A DNA stretch of 64,000 nt from G965197405 sp965197405. GTDB lineage: Bacteria > Chloroflexota > Dehalococcoidia > Lucifugimonadales > JAGWBF01. The position numbers and the translations under genes are program-made. The stretch spans positions 248,001-312,000 of the forward strand of contig OZ240206.1 of NCBI GenBank assembly GCA_965197405.1. Reading direction: 5' to 3'. How positions within the stretch are numbered: position 1 is the first letter of the stretch; each line of letters opens with the position of its first letter. This document shows positions 15,854 through 24,313 of this stretch, piece by piece. The notes under the pieces are model-generated. The model saw only the letters and a program-made list of their open reading frames with translations. It did no database searches and was not told where the DNA came from.

Positions 15854-17512
15854 ATGGCAAGACTTCCCCTCAGAGTGATTCCCCTGGGCGGACTGGGGGA
15901 AATAGGCAAGAACATGATGGCCTTGGAGTACGACGAGGACATCATTGTCATAGACTGTGGGGTGCTGTTCCCGGAAGAGGACATGCCGGGCGTGGACCTG
16001 GTAATCCCCGATATAACCTACCTCCTGGAACGCCAGGCTCAGGTCAGGGCAATCCTCATAACTCACGGGCACGAGGACCACACGGGAGCGCTCCCCTACG
16101 TGTTGCCCAGACTGCAGGTGCCCGTCTACGCGCCCAGGCTGGCGCATGGCCTTATATCCGTCAAGCTCAGAGAGCACCGCGGCCTGCGTGGGACCCCTCT
16201 TGAGATGGTGCAGCCCGGCGAGCCGGTAAAGCTGGGCAAGTTCCAGGTGGAGTTTTTCCGGGTGTGTCACAGCATACCCGACGCTATGGGCTTGGCCATA
16301 GAGACCCCTCTCGGCACGGTCATCCACTCCGGCGACTTCAAAATAGACCACACTCCGGTTGACGGAAAGACCACCGACCTGGTGCGACTCGCAGGGTACG
16401 GCTCCAGGGAGGTGCTGCTTCTCCTCTCGGATTCCACCTACGCCGAACTCCCGGGCTACACGCCCTCGGAGCAGGCGGTGGGAGAGGCGCTGGACAGGGC
16501 CATAGGGGACGCCCCCGGGCGCGTCCTTGTAGCCACCTTTGCCTCCCTCATCTCGCGCATCCAACAGGTGATAGACGCGGCCGCCAGGCATAACAGGAGG
16601 GTCGGCATCGTGGGGCGCAGCATGGTAGACAACGTGAGAATGAGCATAGAGATGGGCTACATCTCACCGCCCCCCGGCGTCCTCCTTCCCTTTGGAGAGA
16701 CCAAGAACCTATCTTCCGAGGACACCGTCCTGGTGACTACCGGCAGCCAGGGGGAGCCTACCTCCGCCCTCGTGCGAATAGCCAACCGGGACCACCGGGA
16801 CATCCGGGTGATACCGGGAGACACGGTAATCATCTCGGCGACCCCCATCCCAGGCAACGAGACTGTGGTCAGCAAGACCATTGACAACCTGTTTCGCCAG
16901 GGAGCGCGAGTCCTATACGACAGGGTAGCGCTGGTACACGTCCACGGCCACGCCAGCCAGGAAGAGCTGAAAATGATGCTCAACCTCACCAAGCCCCGGT
17001 TCTTCGTGCCGGTCCACGGCGAATACCGTCACCTGCTGGCCCACGGGGCCCTGGCGCAGGCCGTAGGTGTGCCGGAGTCGGGTGTCTTCGTCCTAGAGGA
17101 CGGGGACGTCTTGGAGCTCACACAGGACGGCGGAGAAGTGGTGGGCAGTGTCCCGGCGGGCCACGTATACGTTGACGGACGCAGCATCATGACAAACGGA
17201 AGCCCTGTTCTCAGGGAGAGGCGCGCCCTCGCCAGAGACGGCATTGTGGTCGTGCTGGTAGCCCTGGACAAGACGACGGGTATGCCGGCACGCCCCCCCG
17301 AGGTGACCTCCAGGGGCTTCATGGACCGGGAGGATATGTCCGAAGTCTTCAAGAAAGTGGCAACGTCGGTAGAGGAATCCCTGGACTATACGCCCAGCTA
17401 CCCCATAGACTGGAGCTTTACCAACACCCTGATAAAGGACACGGCGGGTAAACTGCTCCTCAGAGAGACGGGACGCTCTCCCACCATTATACCCGTAGGG
17501 CTGGAGGTATAG
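15854..17512 (+). CDS. rnj: ribonuclease J
   Basis: 552 residues, metallo-beta-lactamase/beta-CASP nuclease with 5'-exonuclease and endonuclease activity in RNA decay and processing. The zinc-binding motif THGHEDHTGALPYVLP is at residues 70-85, HSGDFKID follows, and the beta-CASP motifs include TTGSQGEP and VHVHGHASQEEL. The C-terminal domain of about 110 residues is present. It begins 15 bases after the glycosylase gene and ends directly against ftsK. Confidence 0.96.
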   Translation: MARLPLRVIPLGGLGEIGKNMMALEYDEDIIVIDCGVLFPEEDMPGVDLVIPDITYLLERQAQVRAILITHGHEDHTGALPYVLPRLQVPVYAPRLAHGLISVKLREHRGLRGTPLEMVQPGEPVKLGKFQVEFFRVCHSIPDAMGLAIETPLGTVIHSGDFKIDHTPVDGKTTDLVRLAGYGSREVLLLLSDSTYAELPGYTPSEQAVGEALDRAIGDAPGRVLVATFASLISRIQQVIDAAARHNRRVGIVGRSMVDNVRMSIEMGYISPPPGVLLPFGETKNLSSEDTVLVTTGSQGEPTSALVRIANRDHRDIRVIPGDTVIISATPIPGNETVVSKTIDNLFRQGARVLYDRVALVHVHGHASQEELKMMLNLTKPRFFVPVHGEYRHLLAHGALAQAVGVPESGVFVLEDGDVLELTQDGGEVVGSVPAGHVYVDGRSIMTNGSPVLRERRALARDGIVVVLVALDKTTGMPARPPEVTSRGFMDREDMSEVFKKVATSVEESLDYTPSYPIDWSFTNTLIKDTAGKLLLRETGRSPTIIPVGLEV

Positions 17513-19702
17513 TTGGCAGGCGCAATAGGGTTAAAACGTCGCAAATCTTCCACCAAATCAGCTGTGCACTGGGGCAGCCTGGTATACACGGGTGTGGCAT
17601 CCTTCTTTCACTGGGCCTGGGTCCTCGCTCCCCTGATTATCCTTGCTATACCTGTCCTGGCCTTTTTTATCTCCCCGACCGTTCGTGAATGGGCCTTGGG
17701 GGCCCTGGGCTACGGCCTGATACCCGTGGCCCTATGGGTGGCCTGCTTCACCCTGGCCCTGCGTTACAGATATACCTGGATCAAACGCCTCTGGAGAGTG
17801 TGGATAGGGTCGGCCCTGCTTGTAATGGTCTCCCTGGGGGTCATGTCCATGCTTCACACTTCAGGCGGCATAATGAAGGACGCATCCCTTGGCGGCCACT
17901 GGGGACAATACTTCGGAGGCTCGCCCCTAGCCCTGGGAGCGGTCAAAGTGGCGGTGATGTTCTTGCTGGGGCCTTTGCTGTTGTTCCCTCCTCGCGCGGC
18001 AACGATTTATAAACGAGTCTCGGTAAGGGCCTTTCAGGCCTGCGCCATCGCCTTGAGCTGGCTGGCCCCCCGTCTGGCGCTCCTCACGAGAGGACTGGCG
18101 ACGCGCTCCTTCTCTGCGGGGTCAAAGAGAGGCTGGGGCGTCGGGTTTCTGCGCAGGCTTCGCATCTTCGGGAGGGCCAACTCCGGCAGTACCGCGACCG
18201 AGCCGCCGCCGAGACCTCCTCAAACGGAGAAGCCCTCCGGCTGGCAGCTACCTTCGATGGAGTTGCTGAACAAGGGAGAGAGCCGGCCCGTATCTCAAAC
18301 TGTCCTTCAGGAGATGGCCGAGCATATCGAGACAACCCTGGCGGACCACAAGGTAGACGTTGCAGTCCAGGATATACGGACGGGGCCGCGAGTGATTAGA
18401 TTTGGCCTGGTGCCCGGCTGGGTGAAGAAGTACCGGGAGGGCAAGGGGACCAAGCCCAAAGCCACCGATCCCTCCTCGGCGGATATGAGCCGGGTGAAGG
18501 TCCAGAGCATCCTCGTGCGGGAAAAGGACCTGGCCCTGGCGCTGAGGACCCCCTACCTCCGTCTGGAGGCGCCCGTACCCGGGGAAGCCCTGGTGGGCCT
18601 CGAGGTGCCAAATCCCCACCCCTGCAAGGTCGCTCTCCGTTCGGTGGCGGAGACCCCGGACTTTCAGAAGATAGCGAGCAAAGGCAAGTTGCCCGTCGCC
18701 ATTGGAGAGGACACGGGGGGGGAGCCGGTAGTGGCGGACCTCAGCGGCCTGCCTCACCTGCTGATCGCGGGGGCTACCGGCAGCGGCAAAAGTGTTTGCA
18801 TAAACACCATAGTCGCTTCACTGCTCCTGACAAAGAGGCCCGACGAATTGCGTATGCTTATGGTGGACCCCAAACGGGTGGAGCTTACACCCTTCAACGG
18901 AATACCCCACCTCATCGCCCCGGTAATCGTGGACGCGGACGAAGTATTGGCGGTCCTGCGAGCGGTCCAAAACGAGATGATACGCCGCTACAAGCTGATG
19001 GAGGGGGTCGGCGCAAGAAACGTTGAAGGGTATAATAAAAAGGCCAAAGAAGAGATGCCCTTCCTCTTGATTATTATTGACGAGCTGGCCGACCTGATGA
19101 TGGCCGCCGCCTATGAGGTGGAGCAGTCCCTGGTGCGCTTGGCCCAGCTGGGCAGGGCCACTGGGATACATCTCATCCTGGCAACCCAGCGTCCGTCGGT
19201 AAATGTGGTCACAGGTCTCTTGAAGGCCAACATACCCGCCAGAATCGCCTTCGCCGTAGCCTCCCAGGTGGACTCGCGAGTAATCCTGGACACGGTGGGG
19301 GCGGAGAAGCTGCTGGGCAAGGGGGATACGCTTCTGCTTACCTCGGACTCGCCCAAGGCGAGGCGGGTACAGGGCACCTTTATGGATGACCGTGAGATAG
19401 AGAAGCTGGTCGAGTTCTGGAAGGGACAGTCCGGTCCACCCTTGCCTGTGATACCCCTGGACGGGCAGGAAGACGCCGACAACTCCCGCAATGGCGACGC
19501 CCAGGATGAGGATGATATACTGGATAAGGCCCGCGCGCTCGCCGAAAGACACCAGCAGCTCTCGGCTTCCGTGCTCCAGCGCCGGCTCCAGATTGGGTAC
19601 TCCAGAGCAGTGCAGCTTATGGAGATACTGGAGGACGAAGGGTCTATCTCGCGTTCCGGCGCGCCTGCTGGCAAGTCGCGAAAGGGCGCGGCCCCGTTCT
19701 GA
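17513..19702 (+). CDS. ftsK: DNA translocase FtsK/SpoIIIE
   Basis: 729 residues. It starts with TTG immediately after the RNase J stop codon, so translation is probably coupled. Four membrane helices lie in the first 170 residues. A basic and proline-rich linker follows. The motor domain has Walker A GATGSGKS at residues 420-427, a Walker B in LLIIIDELADLM, and the AQLGRATGIHLILATQRPSV helix. The C-terminal winged-helix gamma domain (SASVLQRRLQIGYSRAVQLMEILE), which reads KOPS-like DNA signals, is complete. It pumps chromosome DNA during division. Confidence 0.96.
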   Translation: MAGAIGLKRRKSSTKSAVHWGSLVYTGVASFFHWAWVLAPLIILAIPVLAFFISPTVREWALGALGYGLIPVALWVACFTLALRYRYTWIKRLWRVWIGSALLVMVSLGVMSMLHTSGGIMKDASLGGHWGQYFGGSPLALGAVKVAVMFLLGPLLLFPPRAATIYKRVSVRAFQACAIALSWLAPRLALLTRGLATRSFSAGSKRGWGVGFLRRLRIFGRANSGSTATEPPPRPPQTEKPSGWQLPSMELLNKGESRPVSQTVLQEMAEHIETTLADHKVDVAVQDIRTGPRVIRFGLVPGWVKKYREGKGTKPKATDPSSADMSRVKVQSILVREKDLALALRTPYLRLEAPVPGEALVGLEVPNPHPCKVALRSVAETPDFQKIASKGKLPVAIGEDTGGEPVVADLSGLPHLLIAGATGSGKSVCINTIVASLLLTKRPDELRMLMVDPKRVELTPFNGIPHLIAPVIVDADEVLAVLRAVQNEMIRRYKLMEGVGARNVEGYNKKAKEEMPFLLIIIDELADLMMAAAYEVEQSLVRLAQLGRATGIHLILATQRPSVNVVTGLLKANIPARIAFAVASQVDSRVILDTVGAEKLLGKGDTLLLTSDSPKARRVQGTFMDDREIEKLVEFWKGQSGPPLPVIPLDGQEDADNSRNGDAQDEDDILDKARALAERHQQLSASVLQRRLQIGYSRAVQLMEILEDEGSISRSGAPAGKSRKGAAPF

Positions 19703-19722
19703 GTAGAAAGCTGCCCTTTCCT

Positions 19723-19769
19723 CGGCGGGTTTCGCCGTGCTATTGGACCAAGCGCCCTCGCTTGAGGGC
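19723..19769. other. two small hairpins in the ftsK-accDA spacer
   Basis: CGGCG-GGTTT-CGCCG (19723-19737) and GCCCTC-GCTT-GAGGGC (19754-19769). They follow the ftsK stop but lack a T-run, so termination is possible but unproven. Confidence 0.35.
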
Positions 19770-19827
19770 CTCCCACTGAGGGACCCGGTATGACCTCTCA
19801 GCCCAAGGGTCAGACCAGGGAGTTTCC

Positions 19828-21642
19828 GTGAGAAATCTATCCGAGTTCCTTGTACACCTTCTGCGAAGGGGCACCACCCTGGACCGTACCTACCTGTCCG
19901 TGATACGAGACCATTGCCTCGTATGCGAAGAGGCCATCGGTGAGTCCCCGCTGTACCTGAATTACCGGCTGTGCCCTTACTGTAGGTTCCACTATAGTCT
20001 TACGGCGCGGGAACGTATCGAGCTTCTGGTAGACAAGGGGAGCTTCCGGGAGACCAACCGGTCCATCACCTCCCTGTACCCGTTGTCCTTCTCCAGCAGG
20101 GGCGGCTACCCCGGGCGACTCTCCAATGACCAGACCAGGACAGGCCTTACGGAAGCCGCCATCACGGGCCGGTGCACCATAGACCAGAACAAGGCGATGA
20201 TGGTGGTGCTGGACTTCGGCTTCATGGGCGGGAGCATGGGCAGCGTGGTGGGTGAGAAGGTAGCCTTGGCCTTTGAAACGGCGGCGAAGAGCGAGAACCC
20301 AATCATAGCTCTGGTCAGTGGCGGAGGCCTGCGGATACAGGAGGGGGTCCTCTCCCTCATGCAGATGGCAAAGACTGTGACGGCGGCCAACCTGTTCCGT
20401 GAGAAACAGGTCCCCTTCGTCGTGGTGCTGTCCAACCCGGCCACCGGCCACGCCTACGCCAGCTTTGCCAACCTAGCAGACCTAATTTTCGCCGAACCCG
20501 GATCTCTCGTTGGCCTCGCGCCCATGAAGACCCTCAAAGAGGCGACCAAGAGGCCCGTGCCCCTCGATGCCCACACTGCCGAGGCCCACCTGAGCCATGG
20601 CCTCCTGGACAACGTGGTGGACAGAGAGGAGCTGAGGGAGAAGCTGGGCACTGTCCTGAACATAATTGGCCTGGAGCGCGACCCCTACACCAACGGCAGG
20701 CCTGCCAGGAAGTCTCCGGTCGCCGAATCCGGCAGGGATACCGGACCCGGGCAGGCGCTGGAGATTGCCGGGCACAGGGAACGCCCCTCGGCCCTCACAT
20801 ATATACGGTCAATGATAGACAGCTTTATCGAGCTTAAAGGCGACAGGGTGAGCGGTGACGACGCGACTATAGTGGGCGGCCTGGGCTATCTGAAGGGCAC
20901 GAGGGTGATGATCATAGGCCAGGAGCGGAGGCGGTCCATAGTGGGCGAGGCGTACCACACCTATCCCGAGGGGTTCCGCAAAGCGCGGCGCCTCATTGAC
21001 CTGGCCGCCCGGTTCAAGCTCCCGGTCATAACTCTGATAGATACGCAGGGGGCACATCCGGGGCTGGAGTCCGAGGAGCAGGGTGTGGGCAACGCCATCG
21101 CCACCACGCTGTCCCTCATGGCCGAAGTGCAGACGCCTATAATCTCGGCGATCATAGGAGAGGGTGGCAGCGAAGGCGCTCTGGCCCTGGGGATAGCGGA
21201 TGCCGTACTCATGCAGCAATACGCCATATACTCTCCCATCTCCCCCGGCCAGAGCACCAGCAGACTCTACCGCAACTCTTCGAGGCAGAACGAGGAGACC
21301 CAGGAGGCCCTTACCCTTACGTCCTGGAACTGCCTTGAGCTTGGCATCATAGACGAGGTCGTCCCTGAGCCGGAGGGAGGAGCACACAACGACGTGGAGG
21401 GAGCCAGCGAGGAGCTTCAGCTTGCCATAGTGGGGCAGCTTGCCGGACTCACGAAGGTTTCCTCCAAGAAACTGATGAAGAACCGCTACAAGAAGTTCAG
21501 GAACATGGGAGAGTACTCCAGCCACTCCCAGGCGGCGGTGCGCAGGGAGGTCTCCTTGCTGCAACACATCGTGCTCAAGGCCCCGGGCGGGAAAAAGACT
21601 AAAGCCAAGAGGAAGAGCAGGGGAGAAATCGCGGAGCCGTGA
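19828..21642 (+). CDS. accDA: acetyl-CoA carboxylase carboxyltransferase, beta-alpha fusion
   Basis: 604 residues from GTG 19828. The N-terminal half is the beta (AccD) part, with a zinc ribbon at about residues 31-53 (CLVC...CPYC) and the crotonase-fold segment ALVSGGGLRIQEGVLSLMQM. The C-terminal half is the alpha (AccA) part, with KGDRVSGDDATIVGGL and TLIDTQGAHPGLESEEQG. In many bacteria these are two genes. The fusion transfers carboxyl from biotin to acetyl-CoA to make malonyl-CoA. A basic Lys/Arg-rich tail closes it. The biotin carboxylase and carrier protein genes are not in this window. Confidence 0.95.
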   Translation: MRNLSEFLVHLLRRGTTLDRTYLSVIRDHCLVCEEAIGESPLYLNYRLCPYCRFHYSLTARERIELLVDKGSFRETNRSITSLYPLSFSSRGGYPGRLSNDQTRTGLTEAAITGRCTIDQNKAMMVVLDFGFMGGSMGSVVGEKVALAFETAAKSENPIIALVSGGGLRIQEGVLSLMQMAKTVTAANLFREKQVPFVVVLSNPATGHAYASFANLADLIFAEPGSLVGLAPMKTLKEATKRPVPLDAHTAEAHLSHGLLDNVVDREELREKLGTVLNIIGLERDPYTNGRPARKSPVAESGRDTGPGQALEIAGHRERPSALTYIRSMIDSFIELKGDRVSGDDATIVGGLGYLKGTRVMIIGQERRRSIVGEAYHTYPEGFRKARRLIDLAARFKLPVITLIDTQGAHPGLESEEQGVGNAIATTLSLMAEVQTPIISAIIGEGGSEGALALGIADAVLMQQYAIYSPISPGQSTSRLYRNSSRQNEETQEALTLTSWNCLELGIIDEVVPEPEGGAHNDVEGASEELQLAIVGQLAGLTKVSSKKLMKNRYKKFRNMGEYSSHSQAAVRREVSLLQHIVLKAPGGKKTKAKRKSRGEIAEP

Positions 21643-21706
21643 ACCCTCGCTTGGTAGCGTTTCCACCCTACCTGATGCAGGCAGGCCAGGCGGTTTGGCG
21701 CGTGTG

Positions 21707-21730
21707 GGGACGGGTTTGAAACCCGCCCCT
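21707..21730. terminator. palindrome between convergent accDA and Mrp genes
   Basis: Stem GGGG-A-CGGGTTT / AAACCCG-CCCC with a one-base loop and a single bulged A. It sits between two genes that end toward each other, where a two-way terminator is expected. No long T-run follows, and the sequence has the look of a common dispersed palindrome. Confidence 0.45.
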
Positions 21731-21777
21731 ACATATTGTACGATTCACCCAACCCGATTGAGTCGAGTCAAGCCGGT

Positions 21778-22587
21778 CTAGTCCACCTCTTTACCGAGGG
21801 ACCTCAAGCTGTCCCTTATGCTTTCGACTATCCTCTGGTACTCCCCCATCACGTCGGAGTTGGCAAGAACGGTGGGTTTAGACGTGTCCCGGTAGTCCGA
21901 CCGGAGGGCTATGGAGCCGAGGAAGGGCATTTCAACCTCTTTGGCAAGCTCATTGCCGGCCCCTTCGCCGAACATCTCACCCGTGTAGTTTTCCACCACC
22001 CCCAAGACGTTCACCTTCAGCTTCCTTATCATGTTGATGCATCGCTTGGCGTCCAGGTTAGCCAGGTGTTGGGGCGTGGTGACCACGACGAAACCGTCCA
22101 ACGGAAGGGCTTGCATGACCGTGAGAGGAGCATCGGAAGTGCCTGGGGGAAGGTCCACCACCAGATAGTCCAAGTCGCCCCAGGCGGTCATCTGGAGGAA
22201 CTGGTTGATGGCGTTGTGAATCATAGGCCCGCGCCAGATAATCGCCTCCTCCTCGTTCTCTTGGAAGAAGGCCATGGATACCACTTTCACACCGAAGCGC
22301 TCGGCGGGGATAATCTCCCCGTTTTCGTAGACGGGGCTGTCGGAGATGCCCATTACCTTCGTAACGTTGGGACAGTCTATGTCCACGTCCAGAAGGCCGA
22401 CCCGCTTCCCCTCCTGGGCCAGGGTGGTGGCGAGATTAACGGCGACGGTGGTCTTGCCCACGCCTCCCTTGCCGCTATATACTGCCACCTTGGTTTTTAT
22501 CCCACTCAGACGTTGGGTTACCTGGCGCTTCTGCTGCCAGGTCCTCTTGATCGCTTCAAGCCTGGCCTGCTCCTGTGGAGTCGCCAT
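21778..22587 (-). CDS. apbC: Mrp/NBP35-type iron-sulfur carrier P-loop ATPase
   Basis: 269 residues. The deviant Walker A motif VYSGKGGVGKTTVAVNLA is at about residues 34-51, and the switch-like DVDIDCPNV and DLPPGTSDAPLT motifs follow, as in ApbC/Mrp proteins that assemble and deliver Fe-S clusters. The usual C-terminal CxxC pair of this family is not evident: the region near GVVENYTGEMFGEG lacks it. It may therefore use another cluster-binding mode or be a divergent member. The upstream MIP18-like gene on the same strand supports a role in Fe-S protein maturation. Confidence 0.85.
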   Translation of the reverse strand: MATPQEQARLEAIKRTWQQKRQVTQRLSGIKTKVAVYSGKGGVGKTTVAVNLATTLAQEGKRVGLLDVDIDCPNVTKVMGISDSPVYENGEIIPAERFGVKVVSMAFFQENEEEAIIWRGPMIHNAINQFLQMTAWGDLDYLVVDLPPGTSDAPLTVMQALPLDGFVVVTTPQHLANLDAKRCINMIRKLKVNVLGVVENYTGEMFGEGAGNELAKEVEMPFLGSIALRSDYRDTSKPTVLANSDVMGEYQRIVESIRDSLRSLGKEVD

Positions 22588-22634
22588 TTGTCACACCTAT
22601 CTCACTTATTGGAAGGACCTACCAGTCCCCCCGG

Positions 22635-22946
22635 CTAGTCCAACCCCAGGAACTTCTTGCCGTCTTCCGTTATGAGGTCGGGACTCCAGGGTGGGTCGAA
22701 CACCATCTCCACCTCCACGTCCTCCACCCCTTCCAGCTCGGAGATTGCCCACTCCGCCTGCTGGGCAATCATGGGGCCCATGCCACAGCCCGGCGCTGTC
22801 AGGGTCATCTGTACGTAGACGTTACCCTCATCCACTTGGACGTCGTATATGAGTCCCAGGTCTAACACGTTGAGGGGTATTTCAGGGTCGTAAACGTTCT
22901 TCAATGTCTCCCGCACATCATCGGTGGTAAGCGTCGCTTCAGCCAT
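22635..22946 (-). CDS. MIP18/DUF59 family Fe-S assembly protein
   Basis: 103 residues with VRETLKNVYDPEIPLNVLDLGLIYDV (DPE..NVLDLGLIY is the family hallmark) and a late cysteine in APGCGMGP. SufT/PaaD/MIP18 relatives help mature Fe-S proteins. It is first in a two-gene transcript with the Mrp ATPase, 47 bases apart, and a good promoter stands about 45 bases upstream of its start. Confidence 0.9.
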   Translation of the reverse strand: MAEATLTTDDVRETLKNVYDPEIPLNVLDLGLIYDVQVDEGNVYVQMTLTAPGCGMGPMIAQQAEWAISELEGVEDVEVEMVFDPPWSPDLITEDGKKFLGLD

Positions 22947-22993
22947 GTTCCCCTCCTGGATCTGACGTTGAATTCCGGTGAGAATTCATGGAG

Positions 22994-23023
22994 ATTGTAC
23001 CAAATCTCGACTGACTATGTCAA
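22994..23023 (-). promoter_or_regulatory. promoter of the MIP18-Mrp genes (TTGACA-N18-TACAAT)
   Basis: Minus-strand TTGACA (23023-23018) and TACAAT (22999-22994), 18 bases apart. The start is expected near 22987, about 40 nt ahead of the ATG at 22946. Confidence 0.65.
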
Positions 23024-23088
23024 CTTTGTTTCAGGCGCTCAGGATCTTTCAATTCTCGACGCCAGGTGAATACAGGTCCCCGCCGCGT

Positions 23089-23182
23089 GTCATTCCGAGC
23101 GCAGCGAGGAATCTAAAATGCTTGGATAGCATCACGCCTAAGAAGGCAAGGACATTAGACCCCTCGCTCCGCTCGGGGTGAC
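23089..23182. repeat. paired-arm dispersed repeat
   Basis: Left arm GTCATTCCGAGCGCAGCGAG plus GAATCTAAAA, right arm beginning with TTAGACCCCTCGCTCCGCTC and ending GGGGTGAC. The arms are inverted, so the transcript would fold into a long stem. The core is shared with the copy at 4192-4325. Confidence 0.75.
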
Positions 23183-23218
23183 AATTGAAAGGCCTTGTTC
23201 AGGCGCTTGGCTCGCACT

Positions 23219-24238
23219 CTACCTGCCTAAGGCCCGGAGCATCAACTCCTCCGTCCTTTTTCTTTCCACAGAGAGGGCGACGGTGAAGAGGTCTCCTCTG
23301 TTCTTTATCATAGCATGGAAGTTCTCGTTCGGGGAGGTATAGAAGACCTTCTCCTTACCCTGGGAGTCTGAGAATGTCACCTTCTCGAAACGGGCCCTCG
23401 AGGCGGTGCTACCAAAGATGAAGGACACCAGGAAGCCGGGGTAGGAGGAACGGGTCGCTACGACCGCGCCCTGGTGAGGGTTTCCAAGCAGGGTATCACG
23501 GCCAAGCTCCTGGAAATCCGTTAGAGGCTGGGTTGAGTAGAGTCCAAAGACCAGATGTCTCAACCTGGCCGATCTCACGAAGCTCTGGAAAACCCTCAGC
23601 TCCGCGACTACGTCCCTTGCCAGGCGGTCCATGAACTCGGAGTCGAGTATGCCAAACCCGGCGGCCAAAGGCTCTCCCGGTGACGCCTCCGGGAGAAGGT
23701 TATACAGGACCCAGGTGTCCGGGTAAGCGGCTTCCCCGGTGACAAAGCGCCCCTCTGCGATGCTGGCCTTCAGGGCTTCTATCCAGTCGCCACTGCCCCT
23801 GAAAAGATAGACTTTGTTACCCTGCCGCCTGTGCCGGAACTCCATCGTGGAACTCTCCAACTCTTCGGCCAGGGACCTGGCTACATGAGTGTCGGAGAAC
23901 TCATAAAGCATCCCGTAGACCCTGGGGCTGGCGCTGGCCCAGATAACCATCTTGCTCAGCTTCACCTTTTTGGGGAAATCAGGTCCTGGGACGAACCCAT
24001 CCACCAGTTTGTCCGAGGTGGCAAGCAGAGGCTCCCGCTGGCTCAGGTATAGATAACCCCTGATGTCCACGTCCGGGAGGAAGGCGCCCTCGAAGCCTTC
24101 CGGCAAAGCGGGGTCGCGCTCTTCTATGGAGGCGCTGCAACCTGCGGCCGCCAGGGCAAAGAGCAGCAAGAGAAGGCTAAGGCCCAAGATTTGAGCCAGG
24201 CGTTCTGGCACAGGTCTTCCGATGACTGCCACCACCAT
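23219..24238 (-). CDS. predicted lipoprotein of unknown function
   Basis: 339 residues. An N-terminal membrane stretch LSLLLLLFALAAAGC has a lipobox with cysteine 34, so the mature protein is likely an exported lipoprotein. The remaining part looks globular, with repeated alpha/beta elements (LSKMVIWASASPRVYGMLYEF, GDWIEALKASIAEGRFVTG). I do not recognise a family. It is transcribed in the same direction as the downstream Mrp genes but separated from them by the repeat region. Confidence 0.7.
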   Translation of the reverse strand: MVVAVIGRPVPERLAQILGLSLLLLLFALAAAGCSASIEERDPALPEGFEGAFLPDVDIRGYLYLSQREPLLATSDKLVDGFVPGPDFPKKVKLSKMVIWASASPRVYGMLYEFSDTHVARSLAEELESSTMEFRHRRQGNKVYLFRGSGDWIEALKASIAEGRFVTGEAAYPDTWVLYNLLPEASPGEPLAAGFGILDSEFMDRLARDVVAELRVFQSFVRSARLRHLVFGLYSTQPLTDFQELGRDTLLGNPHQGAVVATRSSYPGFLVSFIFGSTASRARFEKVTFSDSQGKEKVFYTSPNENFHAMIKNRGDLFTVALSVERKRTEELMLRALGR

Positions 24239-24313
24239 GTCTTAGTCAGAAAGACTGAGGGGGACCGTAGAGATGAAACGGTCCCCCCCGCTAAGTCTAC
24301 CCCGGGCAGAAGG